From assembly GCA_902826605.1 (NCBI GenBank), contig CADEFM010000007.1, positions 176,466 through 240,465 of the forward strand: DNA of 64,000 nucleotides, in the 5' to 3' direction. A model generated the notes under the pieces. It was not told the origin of the DNA and ran no database searches. It saw only the letters and a list, made by a program, of their open reading frames with translations. A program made the translations under genes and the position numbers. Below, piece by piece: positions 1-8,676 of the stretch. The stretch comes from an uncultured Acidobacteriota bacterium (GTDB lineage: Bacteria > Acidobacteriota > Terriglobia > Bryobacterales > Bryobacteraceae). Every line of letters starts with the position of its first letter. Position 1 is the first letter of the stretch.

Positions 1-206
1 AGCACGGCGGGATCCATGGTCGGACTTTCTGGATCATAGACGCTGGAAGGACCTCCGGAAATGATGATTCCTTTACGTTCGGCGAGCGCTGCCACCGGCG
101 TTTCACTGGGGGCCACCTCCGCGTAGACGCCCAGTTCACGGACTTTGCGTGCAATCAGGTGGCAGTATTGTCCCCCGGCGTCAAGGACAGTGATCTGAGG
201 TTGCAA
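1..206 (-). CDS. guaA: GMP synthase (glutamine-hydrolysing), N-terminal part
   Basis: Reading leftwards from 206, the frame gives a class I glutamine amidotransferase start: [20 protein letters not shown], then [13 protein letters not shown]. This is the signature of the GuaA N-terminal domain, which supplies ammonia for XMP to GMP conversion in the cytoplasm. The gene runs off the left edge, so only about 68 residues are visible and the nucleophile Cys and ATP-pyrophosphatase domain are outside the window. The start is a TTG at 206: an in-frame stop lies two codons upstream and no ATG or GTG is available. GuaA usually has DFG where this has DAG. Confidence 0.85.
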   Translation of the reverse strand, partial: MQPQITVLDAGGQYCHLIARKVRELGVYAEVAPSETPVAALAERKGIIISGGPSSVYDPESPTMDPAV

Positions 207-357
207 GTACTATTGTGCCACTACACGTCTTGCGTTTCCTCTTCGATTCCAGTTCTAATAATGGCGAGATGATCTGATCTTTAAGGGGAACCCACGCGCA
301 TCATAGTTCACCACCGAGCTCGCCGCCTCCCGAGCGGAACGTTATTTCGACGTTAAG

Positions 358-1299
358 GTGGTGAATCCCTTTGTCGATGAAATGACTATGGACGAAACTC
401 CTGAGCGCCCTGGATACTCCCGGCATCGTCGCGGAATCTTGATCGCGGCAATTCTGTTGGTTGCGGCGTTCGCTTGGCTGGGCTTGCGGACTCCGGTGGA
501 ACGGGCCCGGGATTTTTATCGGGCGATTTATTTTCCGGTTGGCGGGTCCGTGCTCAGCCTCTTCGAAAACCCCTTCAAAAGATGGGGTGTTATCGGAGCC
601 GGTGTCTATGAACTTCAGCCGGGCGTTTCAATTTATCTCGATCCCGCCGATTTCATTGGTAATTTTGCTCTACGGGCGGGAGATTGGGAAAAATTCGAAT
701 GGGACTGGATCACGCCGTACCTGCCAGCCGGCGGCGTCTTCGTGGATGTGGGTGCGCATGTGGGAACCTATTCGCTGAAGGCCGCTAAAGCGATAGGCGA
801 GCACGGGCGGGTGATCGCGATCGAGCCAAATCCCGCCACCGCCGCGCATCTTCGGCAGGGCATCGCAGCCAGCCGGCGGGGAAATGTGACCGTCGTCGAG
901 GCTGCCTGTGGCGAGCAACGCTCCCGCATGAAATTATTTACTTCAACGGCGATCAATACCGGCATGACGTCGTTCTCCAGCGAAAATGCTAGCCACACCG
1001 TGGTGCCTTATTCCTCCGTGGAGGTCGATGTGATTCCGCTGGACGATATCCTATCGCCGCTCAATTTGCAACGCGTCGACGTATTGAAAGTGGATACGGA
1101 GGGCGCGGAAACCATGGTGCTGCGCAGCGCTCGCGCATCTGTCGCCCGCTTCCATCCCATCATCGTCGTGGAGACAGTGGAAAGCCAGCTGCAAGAGCTT
1201 CACAGCAGCCTTCAGGAATTGGAAGACCTGCTGCGCTCCTACGGCTACCAGAAAACAAAGACCACCGTGTACAACGCGTTGTGGATTCCGGCGCGATAG
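358..1299 (+). CDS. FkbM-family SAM-dependent methyltransferase, membrane-anchored
   Basis: The protein has a charged N-terminus, one hydrophobic segment at about residues 25-43 (signal anchor), then a Rossmann methyltransferase. SAM motif I is FVDVGAHVGTYSLKAA and the following acidic turn is VIAIEPNP. The FkbM family signature near the C-terminus, VDVLKVDTEGAE, is clear. FkbM proteins O-methylate sugars or small molecules; the substrate here is unknown. The start is uncertain: GTG at 358 or 361, or ATG at 382 or 388, none with a strong Shine-Dalgarno. It diverges from guaA. Confidence 0.85.
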   Translation: MVNPFVDEMTMDETPERPGYSRHRRGILIAAILLVAAFAWLGLRTPVERARDFYRAIYFPVGGSVLSLFENPFKRWGVIGAGVYELQPGVSIYLDPADFIGNFALRAGDWEKFEWDWITPYLPAGGVFVDVGAHVGTYSLKAAKAIGEHGRVIAIEPNPATAAHLRQGIAASRRGNVTVVEAACGEQRSRMKLFTSTAINTGMTSFSSENASHTVVPYSSVEVDVIPLDDILSPLNLQRVDVLKVDTEGAETMVLRSARASVARFHPIIVVETVESQLQELHSSLQELEDLLRSYGYQKTKTTVYNALWIPAR

Positions 1300-1322
1300 C
1301 GGATTGTTCGGCGCGATGACCC

Positions 1323-2144
1323 TTGCGCGCGGCTTGCTCTTCCAGTTCTAATGACATAAAGGAGCGCGCCATCTTTCAACTTTCCGTCCTGGCTTCATCG
1401 AGCTCCGGCAACTCATCGCTGGTTGCCACCGATCGGACACGTCTCCTGGTAGACGCCGGGCTTTCGCGTAAGGAAACATTTGAGCGCCTGCTCGCCATCG
1501 GCGTCGCGCCGGAATCGTTGACGGCAATTCTGATCACGCACGAACACAGCGATCATATTGGGGGATTGCAACTCATCGCGAAAAAGCTGGATATCCCGGT
1601 CTACGTTTCCCGGCTCACCGCGCCCACTATTCCGTGGGACGAAAATTACGCGCCGAAGCTTGAAACGTTCGCCGCAGGCTCATGCTTCCCCATCGGCGAT
1701 ATTGACGTAACTTCTTTTACGATCCCCCACGACGCGGTCGATCCCGTGGGGTTCACGTTTCAGGCGCAAGGCTTGAAGATCGCGATCGCGACGGACTTGG
1801 GCTACATGCCGGATTCGGTGCGTTTTCACCTCCGCGGGGCCGATGTTCTGCTGCTGGAATCGAATCACGATTTGGACATGTTGAAGGTTGGCCCTTATCC
1901 CTGGTCGATCAAACAGCGCATCATGGGCCGCATGGGGCATTTGTCGAACGACGTCGCGTGCTCATTCATCCGTGACGATCTGGATGCCCGCACGTCGGCG
2001 TTGATCCTGGGACATTTGAGTTCGCATAATAATCATCCGGCGATTGTGGAGCAATGCGCCCAGCAGGCGCTCCATGGACGTGCGCTATTCACCAGGCTGG
2101 TGATCGCGCAAACCAAGGCTCCCACGGAGTCGTTTGTTTATTAA
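1323..2144 (+). CDS. Metallo-beta-lactamase-fold hydrolase, YycJ/WalJ-like
   Basis: The opening LSVLASSSSGNSSLV, the zinc motif HEHSDHIGG and the later LLLESNHD and LILGHLSSHNNHP segments match the YycJ/WalJ group of MBL-fold proteins, which are probable metal-dependent nucleases or phosphodiesterases. The N-terminus is unclear. Family alignment puts residue 1 at the phenylalanine of FQLSVLAS, directly behind AAAGGAG (1358-1364) plus 6 nt, where the codon is ATC (1371) and not a normal start. The only upstream in-frame start is a TTG at 1323 with no ribosome site. The coordinates use that TTG; the true start may be ATC 1371. Confidence 0.85.
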   Translation: MRAACSSSSNDIKERAIFQLSVLASSSSGNSSLVATDRTRLLVDAGLSRKETFERLLAIGVAPESLTAILITHEHSDHIGGLQLIAKKLDIPVYVSRLTAPTIPWDENYAPKLETFAAGSCFPIGDIDVTSFTIPHDAVDPVGFTFQAQGLKIAIATDLGYMPDSVRFHLRGADVLLLESNHDLDMLKVGPYPWSIKQRIMGRMGHLSNDVACSFIRDDLDARTSALILGHLSSHNNHPAIVEQCAQQALHGRALFTRLVIAQTKAPTESFVY

Positions 2145-2174
2145 GATACGGCTGAGTCCTATCCCTCGCACCTT

Positions 2175-3491
2175 ATGATTGCCCGATATACCAGGCCCGA
2201 AATGGGCCGCATCTTCAGCGATGAAAATCGCTTTGCGCAGTGGCTGGCCGTTGAGCTGGCCGCAGCCGAAGCATTGTCGGAAACCGGCGAAGTTCCGCCG
2301 GAGGCGGCGCGAGCCCTGCGCGCGCACGCGGGATTCAGCGTCGCCCGCATCGATGAAATCGAACGGCACGTCAAGCATGATGTGATCTCGTTCACCACCG
2401 CGGTTTCCGAAACCATGGCGGCGGCAGGCCATGCCGATGCGTCGCGCTGGCTGCACTACGGCATGACGTCCAACGACGTTGTGGATACCGCGCAGGCGCT
2501 GGTGCTGAATCAGGCGTCCCGTTTGCTGCGAGAAGGTGTGGTGGCGCTTATGGAGTGTCTGAAACGCCGCGCGCATGAGTTCCAGCACACCGTGCAGATC
2601 GGCCGCACCCATGGCATTCACGCTGAACCGATCACATTTGGCTTGAAATTGGCGCTGTGGTACGACGAAATGAAGCGCAACATGAACCGACTGGACGCGG
2701 CGGCAGAAGATCTGCGCGTGGGCAAGATTTCTGGGGCGGTTGGGGCGTTCGGCCACATCGGTCCTGCGGCCGAAGAGAAAATTTGCGCGCGCCTGGGCTT
2801 GAAACCCGCCGCCATTGCGTCGCAGGTGATCGCACGGGATCGCCACGCCGCGTGGATGGCAGCGCTAGCGCTCATCGCGGCAACGCTTGAGAAAATCGCG
2901 CTCGAAGTCCGCCACCTGCAACGAACTGAAGTCCGGGAGGCCGAAGAGCCGTTCACGGAGGGGCAAAAAGGGTCCTCAGCCATGCCGCACAAGCGTAATC
3001 CGGTGACGTCCGAACAGATTTGCGGCCTCGCCCGCGTAGTGCGCGGCAATCTAACTCCGGCCATGGAGAACATAGCCCTGTGGCACGAAAGGGACATCTC
3101 GCATTCTTCCGTGGAACGCGTGATTCTCTCCGATTCCGCAGTCCTCACCGACTATCTGCTGGCCAAGACACTGTGGCTGGTGAATGGCATGCGCGTCTAT
3201 CCCGAACGCATGCTGCGCAATATTGAAAGTACGCGAGGATTGATCTTCTCAGGCCAACTACTCCTCGATCTCGCCGCTGCCGGCATGTTGCGGGAACAGG
3301 CGTATCGCTTAGTGCAGACTCAAGCCATGCTCGCTTGGGAATCGGACGGCGATTTTCGCGCGGGGATAGAACAAAACGGAGAAGTTCTTTCTTATCTTCC
3401 CATTGAAAAGATTCAAAGGGTCTTTTCGATGGAACGTTACCTGCAACAGGTCGATTCCATTTTCTTGCGTGTTTTCGCAGAAGTAACTTAG
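2175..3491 (+). CDS. purB: Adenylosuccinate lyase
   Basis: This 438-residue protein is full length for PurB. It carries the fumarase/aspartase-superfamily signature GSSAMPHKRNPV, the HYGMTSNDVVDTA segment and the GRTHGIHAEP catalytic histidine region. It catalyses two fumarate-releasing steps of purine synthesis (SAICAR to AICAR, adenylosuccinate to AMP) in the cytoplasm. It starts 30 bp after the MBL-fold gene on the same strand and may be cotranscribed. With guaA at the left edge there are two purine genes within 3.5 kb. Confidence 0.97.
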   Translation: MIARYTRPEMGRIFSDENRFAQWLAVELAAAEALSETGEVPPEAARALRAHAGFSVARIDEIERHVKHDVISFTTAVSETMAAAGHADASRWLHYGMTSNDVVDTAQALVLNQASRLLREGVVALMECLKRRAHEFQHTVQIGRTHGIHAEPITFGLKLALWYDEMKRNMNRLDAAAEDLRVGKISGAVGAFGHIGPAAEEKICARLGLKPAAIASQVIARDRHAAWMAALALIAATLEKIALEVRHLQRTEVREAEEPFTEGQKGSSAMPHKRNPVTSEQICGLARVVRGNLTPAMENIALWHERDISHSSVERVILSDSAVLTDYLLAKTLWLVNGMRVYPERMLRNIESTRGLIFSGQLLLDLAAAGMLREQAYRLVQTQAMLAWESDGDFRAGIEQNGEVLSYLPIEKIQRVFSMERYLQQVDSIFLRVFAEVT

Positions 3492-3527
3492 ATTCAACTT
3501 GTTACTAGAGGTACTGGCACTGCTAAG

Positions 3528-3547
3528 AAATTCGTCGGGACGAATTT
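3528..3547. repeat. Perfect inverted repeat downstream of purB
   Basis: Arms AAATTCGTC and GACGAATTT match perfectly around a 2-nt centre (GG). The site lies between the purB stop and the receiver gene at 3598. There is no T-tract on either side, so an operator dyad is as likely as a terminator. Confidence 0.5.
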
Positions 3548-3597
3548 AGGGGATCTTGAGTTAAACTAGTGCTGGGCCACGACCGCCCGAGCATGTA

Positions 3598-4032
3598 ATG
3601 AGCCACTCCACACACAGTTTTGACTATGACTTGGCGCGAGTTCTGTTGGTGGATGATAATCCGGCGGCCCGGCTTACACTGAAAACAGTGCTGGAGGCCG
3701 GCGGTTATAACGTCGATGCCGCAGCCAGTGCCGCAGAAGCCGTGGGTAAGCTCGAAGAAGGCGAGTATGAGCTAGTTCTCAGCGATTTGCAAATGGAGTC
3801 ACCCCAAGCCGGACTGAAAGTTTTAGCTCACGCCCGCAACATGGAATACAAACCGGCCACGGCGCTAGTGAACACTACCTTCCAAAATTTTAGTAATCCT
3901 TCGGCGGTCAGCCGGCATTCCCTGCTGATCACACCGGAGGACATTCCCGGATTGCTCACCAAAGTCGCGGGACTCATCGGACAGCGCGCCGCCCGTCGGG
4001 TTGAGCGCGAGCTTAAGCTCGCGAGCGCTTAG
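3598..4032 (+). CDS. Response-regulator receiver-domain protein
   Basis: A single CheY-like receiver domain occupies about residues 13-115: acidic pair in RVLLVDDNPAARL, phospho-acceptor aspartate in LVLSDLQM. No DNA-binding or enzymatic output domain follows, only a short charged helix, so it probably works through protein contacts or phosphotransfer. The usual lysine near the end of the fold is not obvious, which weakens a classical phosphorylation switch. No partner histidine kinase lies nearby. It converges with the minus-strand operon ending at 4104. Confidence 0.8.
   Translation: MSHSTHSFDYDLARVLLVDDNPAARLTLKTVLEAGGYNVDAAASAAEAVGKLEEGEYELVLSDLQMESPQAGLKVLAHARNMEYKPATALVNTTFQNFSNPSAVSRHSLLITPEDIPGLLTKVAGLIGQRAARRVERELKLASA
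4006..4023. terminator. GC-rich palindrome at the end of the receiver gene
   Basis: CGCGAGCTT followed by AAGCTCGCG is an 18-bp perfect palindrome. As RNA it can form a 7-bp GC-rich stem with a TTAA loop. It lies in the last codons of the receiver gene, facing a convergent operon. No T-tract follows, so the terminator reading is tentative. Confidence 0.3.
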
Positions 4033-4103
4033 CTCACCCATCCTTCGGATGACCAAGCACGGCCGGCGTCACTAACATTTCTACGCTAGGCCAGACCTAA
4101 AGC

Positions 4104-4727
4104 TCAGCTTAGGCCCGCGATTGCGGTTTCCAGTTCGTCGAGCGCTCCCCCGAAGAAGTGGTCTTGCGCTTCGATCAATAGCAACTGCTTCGGCTCAGGT
4201 AACGCCTCCGTGACTTTTCGTAATTCATCAACCGGGCCATATTCATCATGGGTACTCTGCACGAAGGTTCGTGGGGCGCTTTGGAGATTGAGAAATGAGC
4301 GGTCTTTATAAATGGTCGGGAATCCCACTGCGATCACACGCCGTGGCGCCGGCGCCTCGGTTCCCATTCGCAAGACAATTCTTGATCCGAAAGAAAAACC
4401 GGCCAGCGAGAAAGGCAGATCTGGATACCGCACTCGGAGATACTGAAGGGCGGCCCTGGCGTCCGCTAATTCTCCCTCGCCATTGGCGTATTGCCCATCG
4501 CTTAGATTCACCCCTCGATAGTTGAAGCGCAAAACCACCGACCCTGCCCGTCGCAAGCCTCGCGCCATCCGGTATACCACTTTGTTGTGCATGGTTCCGC
4601 CGTGTTGCGGATGCGGATGGCACACCAGCGCGGCCTCCACTGGGTCGCGATCTTGCGGTTCCTCGAGGAGAGCTTCTAGGCGTCCCACAGGCCCCGCCAG
4701 GAAGAGACTTTCAATTTTTCGCGGCAT
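4104..4727 (-). CDS. Alpha/beta hydrolase (COG2945-type)
   Basis: The 207-residue protein has the small alpha/beta-hydrolase layout: ALVCHPHPQHGGTMHNKVV at the oxyanion strand, LRFNYRGVNLSDG, and nucleophile elbow GFSFGS. The C-terminal AQDHFFGG supplies the catalytic histidine. Proteins of this type are cytosolic serine hydrolases of unknown substrate. It is the last gene of the minus-strand run, 26 bp after yajQ. Confidence 0.85.
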   Translation of the reverse strand: MPRKIESLFLAGPVGRLEALLEEPQDRDPVEAALVCHPHPQHGGTMHNKVVYRMARGLRRAGSVVLRFNYRGVNLSDGQYANGEGELADARAALQYLRVRYPDLPFSLAGFSFGSRIVLRMGTEAPAPRRVIAVGFPTIYKDRSFLNLQSAPRTFVQSTHDEYGPVDELRKVTEALPEPKQLLLIEAQDHFFGGALDELETAIAGLS

Positions 4728-4753
4728 CGAAGGAAAGCTGGGGCGCGCGGGAT

Positions 4754-5254
4754 TCAGTTGGACCTATAGTTGGTGAATTGCACGTCAATTCCGAAGTCAT
4801 GCGCCCGTAAGAGTGCGATGATCTCCTGCAGGGAGTCGCGATCCTTCCCAGTAACGCGCACTAGATCCCCCTGGATGGACGCCTGCACTTTTTTCTTCGA
4901 ATCCTTGATCATCTTGACGATCTCCCGGGCCTTCTCCGCGGAAATGCCTTGCTGCAGCGTCACTTCCTGACGCACCGAGGAATTCGCAGCCGGAGTAATC
5001 ACGCCGTACGACAAGCCCTTCAGTGGCACTTGCCGCTTAACCAGCTTGCTTTGCAGGATATCGACGACGGCTTTTAGTTTGAAGTCGTCGGCGCTGTGCA
5101 GGACGACCTTGTTGTCCTTTTCGTTCAGTTCAATACCGGAGTGCGAATCCTTTAGATCGTAGCGTTGGTGGATTTCTTTCAGAGCCTGCTGAACGGCGTT
5201 GCTTACTTCAGGCATCTCGATCTTCGAAACGATATCAAAACTGTTATCGGGCAT
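4754..5254 (-). CDS. yajQ: YajQ-family nucleotide-binding protein
   Basis: The 166-residue protein opens MPDNSFDIVSKIEMPEVSNA and contains QRYDLKDS, VTLQQGISAEKA and VRVTGKDRDSLQ, all typical of YajQ (UPF0234). The family has two ferredoxin-like folds; some members bind cyclic di-GMP and act as effectors, and others bind RNA. A GAGGGG ribosome site precedes the ATG. It starts 3 bp after the receiver gene stop, so the two are probably translationally coupled, which fits a signalling role. Confidence 0.95.
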   Translation of the reverse strand: MPDNSFDIVSKIEMPEVSNAVQQALKEIHQRYDLKDSHSGIELNEKDNKVVLHSADDFKLKAVVDILQSKLVKRQVPLKGLSYGVITPAANSSVRQEVTLQQGISAEKAREIVKMIKDSKKKVQASIQGDLVRVTGKDRDSLQEIIALLRAHDFGIDVQFTNYRSN

Positions 5255-5257
5255 GCG

Positions 5258-5722
5258 TCATTTTCCCCTCATCTGAACCCATACTTTTTCGATGATCTCC
5301 CGCGCAAAACGAGGCATCTCGGCTTCCACCACCTCGGCTATGACGGCGCGCAATTCGCCATCACCGGGGGAATCCCTCGCCAGCCGTTTTACCATCTCTG
5401 CCATGGCAGAAGCCTCAAAGGGCTTCCGCAAAATGGCGTCGCAGCCGGCGGCCCGCGCTGCAACTTCATCGATCTCTTCTAATGCACCGGCCGTCAGAAT
5501 CACCCTCGTGAGGGGGTGCGCGCCTTTGATCTGGCTGCATAGATCCAGTCCGCTGCGCTCCGGCAGGAATGCATCCAGGATCAGCATTCCCGGCGTCAGT
5601 TCGTCCAGCAATTTTATCGCGGCTTGCCCGCCGGTGGCCGTAACGACCTCGAAGCCTTCGCCCCGCAGGATCTGTTCGCCCATGCGCAACGCGTGAACGC
5701 TATCGTCGGCCAGAAGAATCAC
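5258..5722 (-). CDS. Response-regulator receiver-domain protein
   Basis: The receiver domain (about residues 1-120) shows the acidic pair LLADDS, the phospho-acceptor D in LILDAFLPERSGLDL, the conserved T/S in ILTAGA and the lysine in ILRKPFEA. A C-terminal helical tail of about 30 residues (PRFAREIIEKVWVQM) resembles the tails of gliding/pilus-type receivers found beside polarity genes. No output domain is present. It is packed 3 bp from bamD and 3 bp from yajQ in the same operon. Confidence 0.88.
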   Translation of the reverse strand: MILLADDSVHALRMGEQILRGEGFEVVTATGGQAAIKLLDELTPGMLILDAFLPERSGLDLCSQIKGAHPLTRVILTAGALEEIDEVAARAAGCDAILRKPFEASAMAEMVKRLARDSPGDGELRAVIAEVVEAEMPRFAREIIEKVWVQMRGK

Positions 5723-5725
5723 GCT

Positions 5726-6856
5726 CTATTTTTTCTGGTTGTTGGCTGGGGCTGCCGCGGCTGGGGCACCGCCCGCTCTGGCATCCGGCTGAGTATCCAG
5801 CGCGGAACTGCCCGTTACCGGCGCCACAGTGACATCGCCAGTGAAGCCACCTGCGCCGCCAGGCTGCGGAACGTTGGGCGGAATCTCACGCTTAGGCGGG
5901 TCCATGGTAGGCGTGCCTCTCTTGGCGGCCATTCCGACTTCGGGGCCCCTGCGAATGAAGCTAGTCGCTTTGTGGATCATGCCAGGCGCTTGACGGTTCT
6001 CCGCTTCGAACTTCATGCGCTCTACAGCCGCCGGATCGGCTTCCGGGATGGGTGTTTCCATGGCTTGCAGTTTTTTCTTGGCGGCATCCGCGTATTCGCT
6101 CAATGGATAATCGCGAACCAGCCTGACATATGCCTCCGCGGCCCTGGGGCGGAAGCGTGCTCCCATGTGTTCATAGGAATCGCCTTCTTTCCACAATGCC
6201 TCGTCCGCATGGCTGTAAAGCGGATATTGCCCCACGACTCCGTGCAGCCGGTTGGAAGCTGCGGAAAACGAGCCTTTGTGGTGATAAAACTCCCCCGCCA
6301 CCATCTCGGACTGTGCCAGCACTTCTTGAATATTCCGGAGACGCTGTTCGGTTTGTGGCGCGAACTTCGAGTTGGGGAACTGCACCATCAACTGGCGGCA
6401 TTCCTGTTCCGCGCGCAAGGCATTGTTGGGGTCGCGGTCGGCCTTTTCCATTTGCCGGAAATGAATCTCGCAAATGCGCGCCTGCGATTCCGCGGCTTCC
6501 TCCATCTGCGGATAGAACAGGATAAAGTCCTTATATTCGGCTTCGGCCTGCGCCAGGCCTTCGGCCCCGCCCTGACGCATCCAGCTATCGGCGATCGCGA
6601 GTTTGGCTTTCGCCAAGAACTCGCTGGTGTCATAGGTGTTGATGAGCGTGTTCAGCGTGAGGCGAGCGATTTCATAGCGGCTACGTTCGATATCGCGTAT
6701 GGCCTTATCGAACAAAACCTTATCGGGTTGCTGGGAGTCCTTGGTGATAGGGTTTTCGTACTTCTTGCGGCGGAACCCGCAAGAAGTAGTTGCGAGCGCT
6801 GCCACTAGCAATACAGCGGCTCCCCGGACTATCACGGTCTGTTTCAAGAATCGCAT
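5726..6856 (-). CDS. bamD: Outer-membrane assembly lipoprotein BamD
   Basis: A signal peptide ends in lipobox TTSC with Cys26 as the lipidated residue. TPR-like repeats follow (ERSRYEIARLTLNTLINTYD, EYKDFILFYPQ, CRQLMVQFPNSKFAPQTEQR), matching BamD/YfiO, which helps BamA insert beta-barrels into the outer membrane. At 376 residues it exceeds the E. coli protein (about 245); the extra length is a Pro/Ala-rich C-terminal tail after about residue 270, probably disordered. It sits between rpe and the receiver gene. Confidence 0.9.
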   Translation of the reverse strand: MRFLKQTVIVRGAAVLLVAALATTSCGFRRKKYENPITKDSQQPDKVLFDKAIRDIERSRYEIARLTLNTLINTYDTSEFLAKAKLAIADSWMRQGGAEGLAQAEAEYKDFILFYPQMEEAAESQARICEIHFRQMEKADRDPNNALRAEQECRQLMVQFPNSKFAPQTEQRLRNIQEVLAQSEMVAGEFYHHKGSFSAASNRLHGVVGQYPLYSHADEALWKEGDSYEHMGARFRPRAAEAYVRLVRDYPLSEYADAAKKKLQAMETPIPEADPAAVERMKFEAENRQAPGMIHKATSFIRRGPEVGMAAKRGTPTMDPPKREIPPNVPQPGGAGGFTGDVTVAPVTGSSALDTQPDARAGGAPAAAAPANNQKK

Positions 6857-6889
6857 CGCTACTTCCTTGCTTTGAACCCCAGTTTGAAC

Positions 6890-7564
6890 TTAGACTCGTA
6901 CAGCGAGCGCGGCCCCTGCCCGTTGGCGCAATTCCATAAAGGCGGCGGCCGGATCGGGAGTATTAAAAATCGACGAACCCGCTACCACCCACTCTACACC
7001 GGCGCGCACCGCTTCCGCCACATTGCCTGCCGTGATGCCGCCGTCGATTTCAATCGGCACCGCCAGCCCGCGATCCCGCAGAGCCGCACTCAAGCGCCGG
7101 ACTTTATCCAAGGAATATGGGATGAACTTCTGCCCGCCGAATCCCGGATTGACACTCATCACCAATATGTAATCGGCGACGCCCAGCACTTCATCGAGCG
7201 TCGCAATTGGAGTCCCCGGATTGATCACCACTCCGGCTTTCGCGCCTTCAGCGCGAATCATGTTGAGAGTGCGGTCCAGGTGCGGACAGGTTTCCTGATG
7301 TACCGAAACCAGATCGGCGCCGGCCTGCACGAAGGCGGGAGCATAGCGGTCCGGATCGCTAATCATTAAATGCACATCGAGTTTCAGTTTGGTGGCCTTG
7401 CGCAGCGACGCAACCACAGGCGGGCCGATGGTGATGTTTGGCACAAAGTGGCCATCCATAACGTCCACGTGCAGCATCTTGCAATCTGCCGCCGCGAGGA
7501 TGCCAACTTGTTCGCTCAGGCGCGCGAAGTCCGCGGATAAAATGGAGGGAAGAATTTCAGCCAT
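6890..7564 (-). CDS. rpe: Ribulose-phosphate 3-epimerase
   Basis: The 224-residue TIM barrel has the signatures PSILSADFARL, LHVDVMDGHFVPNITIGP, VMSVNPGFGGQKFIP and IEIDGGI, including the metal-binding histidine and catalytic aspartates. It interconverts ribulose-5-phosphate and xylulose-5-phosphate in the pentose phosphate pathway. It lies 41 bp downstream of rsmB, and bamD follows after 33 bp. Confidence 0.96.
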   Translation of the reverse strand: MAEILPSILSADFARLSEQVGILAAADCKMLHVDVMDGHFVPNITIGPPVVASLRKATKLKLDVHLMISDPDRYAPAFVQAGADLVSVHQETCPHLDRTLNMIRAEGAKAGVVINPGTPIATLDEVLGVADYILVMSVNPGFGGQKFIPYSLDKVRRLSAALRDRGLAVPIEIDGGITAGNVAEAVRAGVEWVVAGSSIFNTPDPAAAFMELRQRAGAALAVRV

Positions 7565-7605
7565 CAGCGTTTCAGTCTGGCCTCAAGATCAATATTATCA
7601 CAGCG

Positions 7606-8676
7606 TTAGGCGCTTGCATGGCCTTCGATCACCGCGGCGAAGAAACCGTCGCCCTCGGCACGCCCGGGTAGCCGCATGAAGGTATCTAAGACGCGCATGC
7701 CCTCGACCACGTTTTCATTTTCTTCCCGCTCAAGCGAGCAGGTAGCGTAAACCAGTCGCCCATCCGGAGCCAGGCACTCCAGGGAACACGCAAGAATCTT
7801 TTGCTGCCGCTGCCGGAAAGGCTCCAAGTCTTCCGGTTTCAGTCGCCATTTGATTTCCGGATTACGCGCCAACGTGCCGGTCCCGGAGCAGGGTGCGTCC
7901 ACCAGAATCCGGTCGAAGGGCAGAGAGAAAGGAAGTGGCAGGGTTGCGTCCAGCACCGCACGCGCCGCTTCCGCGGGAACCTCCATCAGACGCCGTTGAA
8001 AACGGTCGCAAGCGATGACATTACCCCCTGCAGCGATGATCTGAGCAGTCTTGTTTCCCGGCGCGGAACACAGATCCAGCACCGTCATGCCCGGTTCGAT
8101 GGCGAGATAGGGAACGATCGATTGCGCGCCGACATCTTGCTGGCGTCCGGTCTGTGCGTTGACATGGCGGACGGGTTCTTGCAGCGCCGCCAACGCAATA
8201 CCTTCGGCGACGGTTATCCCGAATTGCCGATCCCACCGTTCCAGCATCCACTCGGGAATGGACAATCGCGTGGCGCGGTCCGGCCAGGTTACAGGTTTGC
8301 GGTTTACCTTTCGGAGCACCGCGTTGACGAACCCGGCGGCAGAACGCTTGTGCGCCCGCTTGACCAACTCTACGCTTTCCGTCACAGCGGCATGTAAGGG
8401 GATGCGGTCCAAGTACCGCGCTTGAAAAATCCCCATGCGCAATGCCGTGCGGACTTCATCGTCCAGCTTGAGTTGCGGACGTCCCGAATAATGTGAGATC
8501 AGGAAATCCAGCTGGCTTTGATACCGCAGACATCCAAAGACAATGGATTCTGCGAGCGCAACGTCGCGAGCGTCCAAGCCTTCGGGTTCCGTGCGCAACA
8601 AGTCAGAAGCATAGCCTCCGCCATGTACTTTGCGTAAAATTCGAAAGGCTACATCGCGCGCCGGGGAGATCCTCAC
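7606..8676 (-). CDS. rsmB: 16S rRNA (cytosine-967-C5)-methyltransferase RsmB
   Basis: An N-terminal NusB-like RNA-binding domain (about residues 1-130, from SPARDVAFRILRKV) is joined to a Rossmann methyltransferase with SAM motif VLDLCSAPGNKT and the two RNA m5C cysteines in DAPCSGTGT and ATCS. This is the RsmB architecture. At 356 residues it is shorter than the usual ~430, with little sequence between the two domains. The GTG start overlaps the stop of the upstream small gene (GTGA), so translation is probably coupled. Confidence 0.92.
   Translation of the reverse strand: MRISPARDVAFRILRKVHGGGYASDLLRTEPEGLDARDVALAESIVFGCLRYQSQLDFLISHYSGRPQLKLDDEVRTALRMGIFQARYLDRIPLHAAVTESVELVKRAHKRSAAGFVNAVLRKVNRKPVTWPDRATRLSIPEWMLERWDRQFGITVAEGIALAALQEPVRHVNAQTGRQQDVGAQSIVPYLAIEPGMTVLDLCSAPGNKTAQIIAAGGNVIACDRFQRRLMEVPAEAARAVLDATLPLPFSLPFDRILVDAPCSGTGTLARNPEIKWRLKPEDLEPFRQRQQKILACSLECLAPDGRLVYATCSLEREENENVVEGMRVLDTFMRLPGRAEGDGFFAAVIEGHASA

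Noticed and set aside
2085..2846. Long minus-strand open frame (253 codons) over purB
   Set aside because: Antisense to a strongly conserved gene; composition is Arg/His-rich and no family motif is seen.
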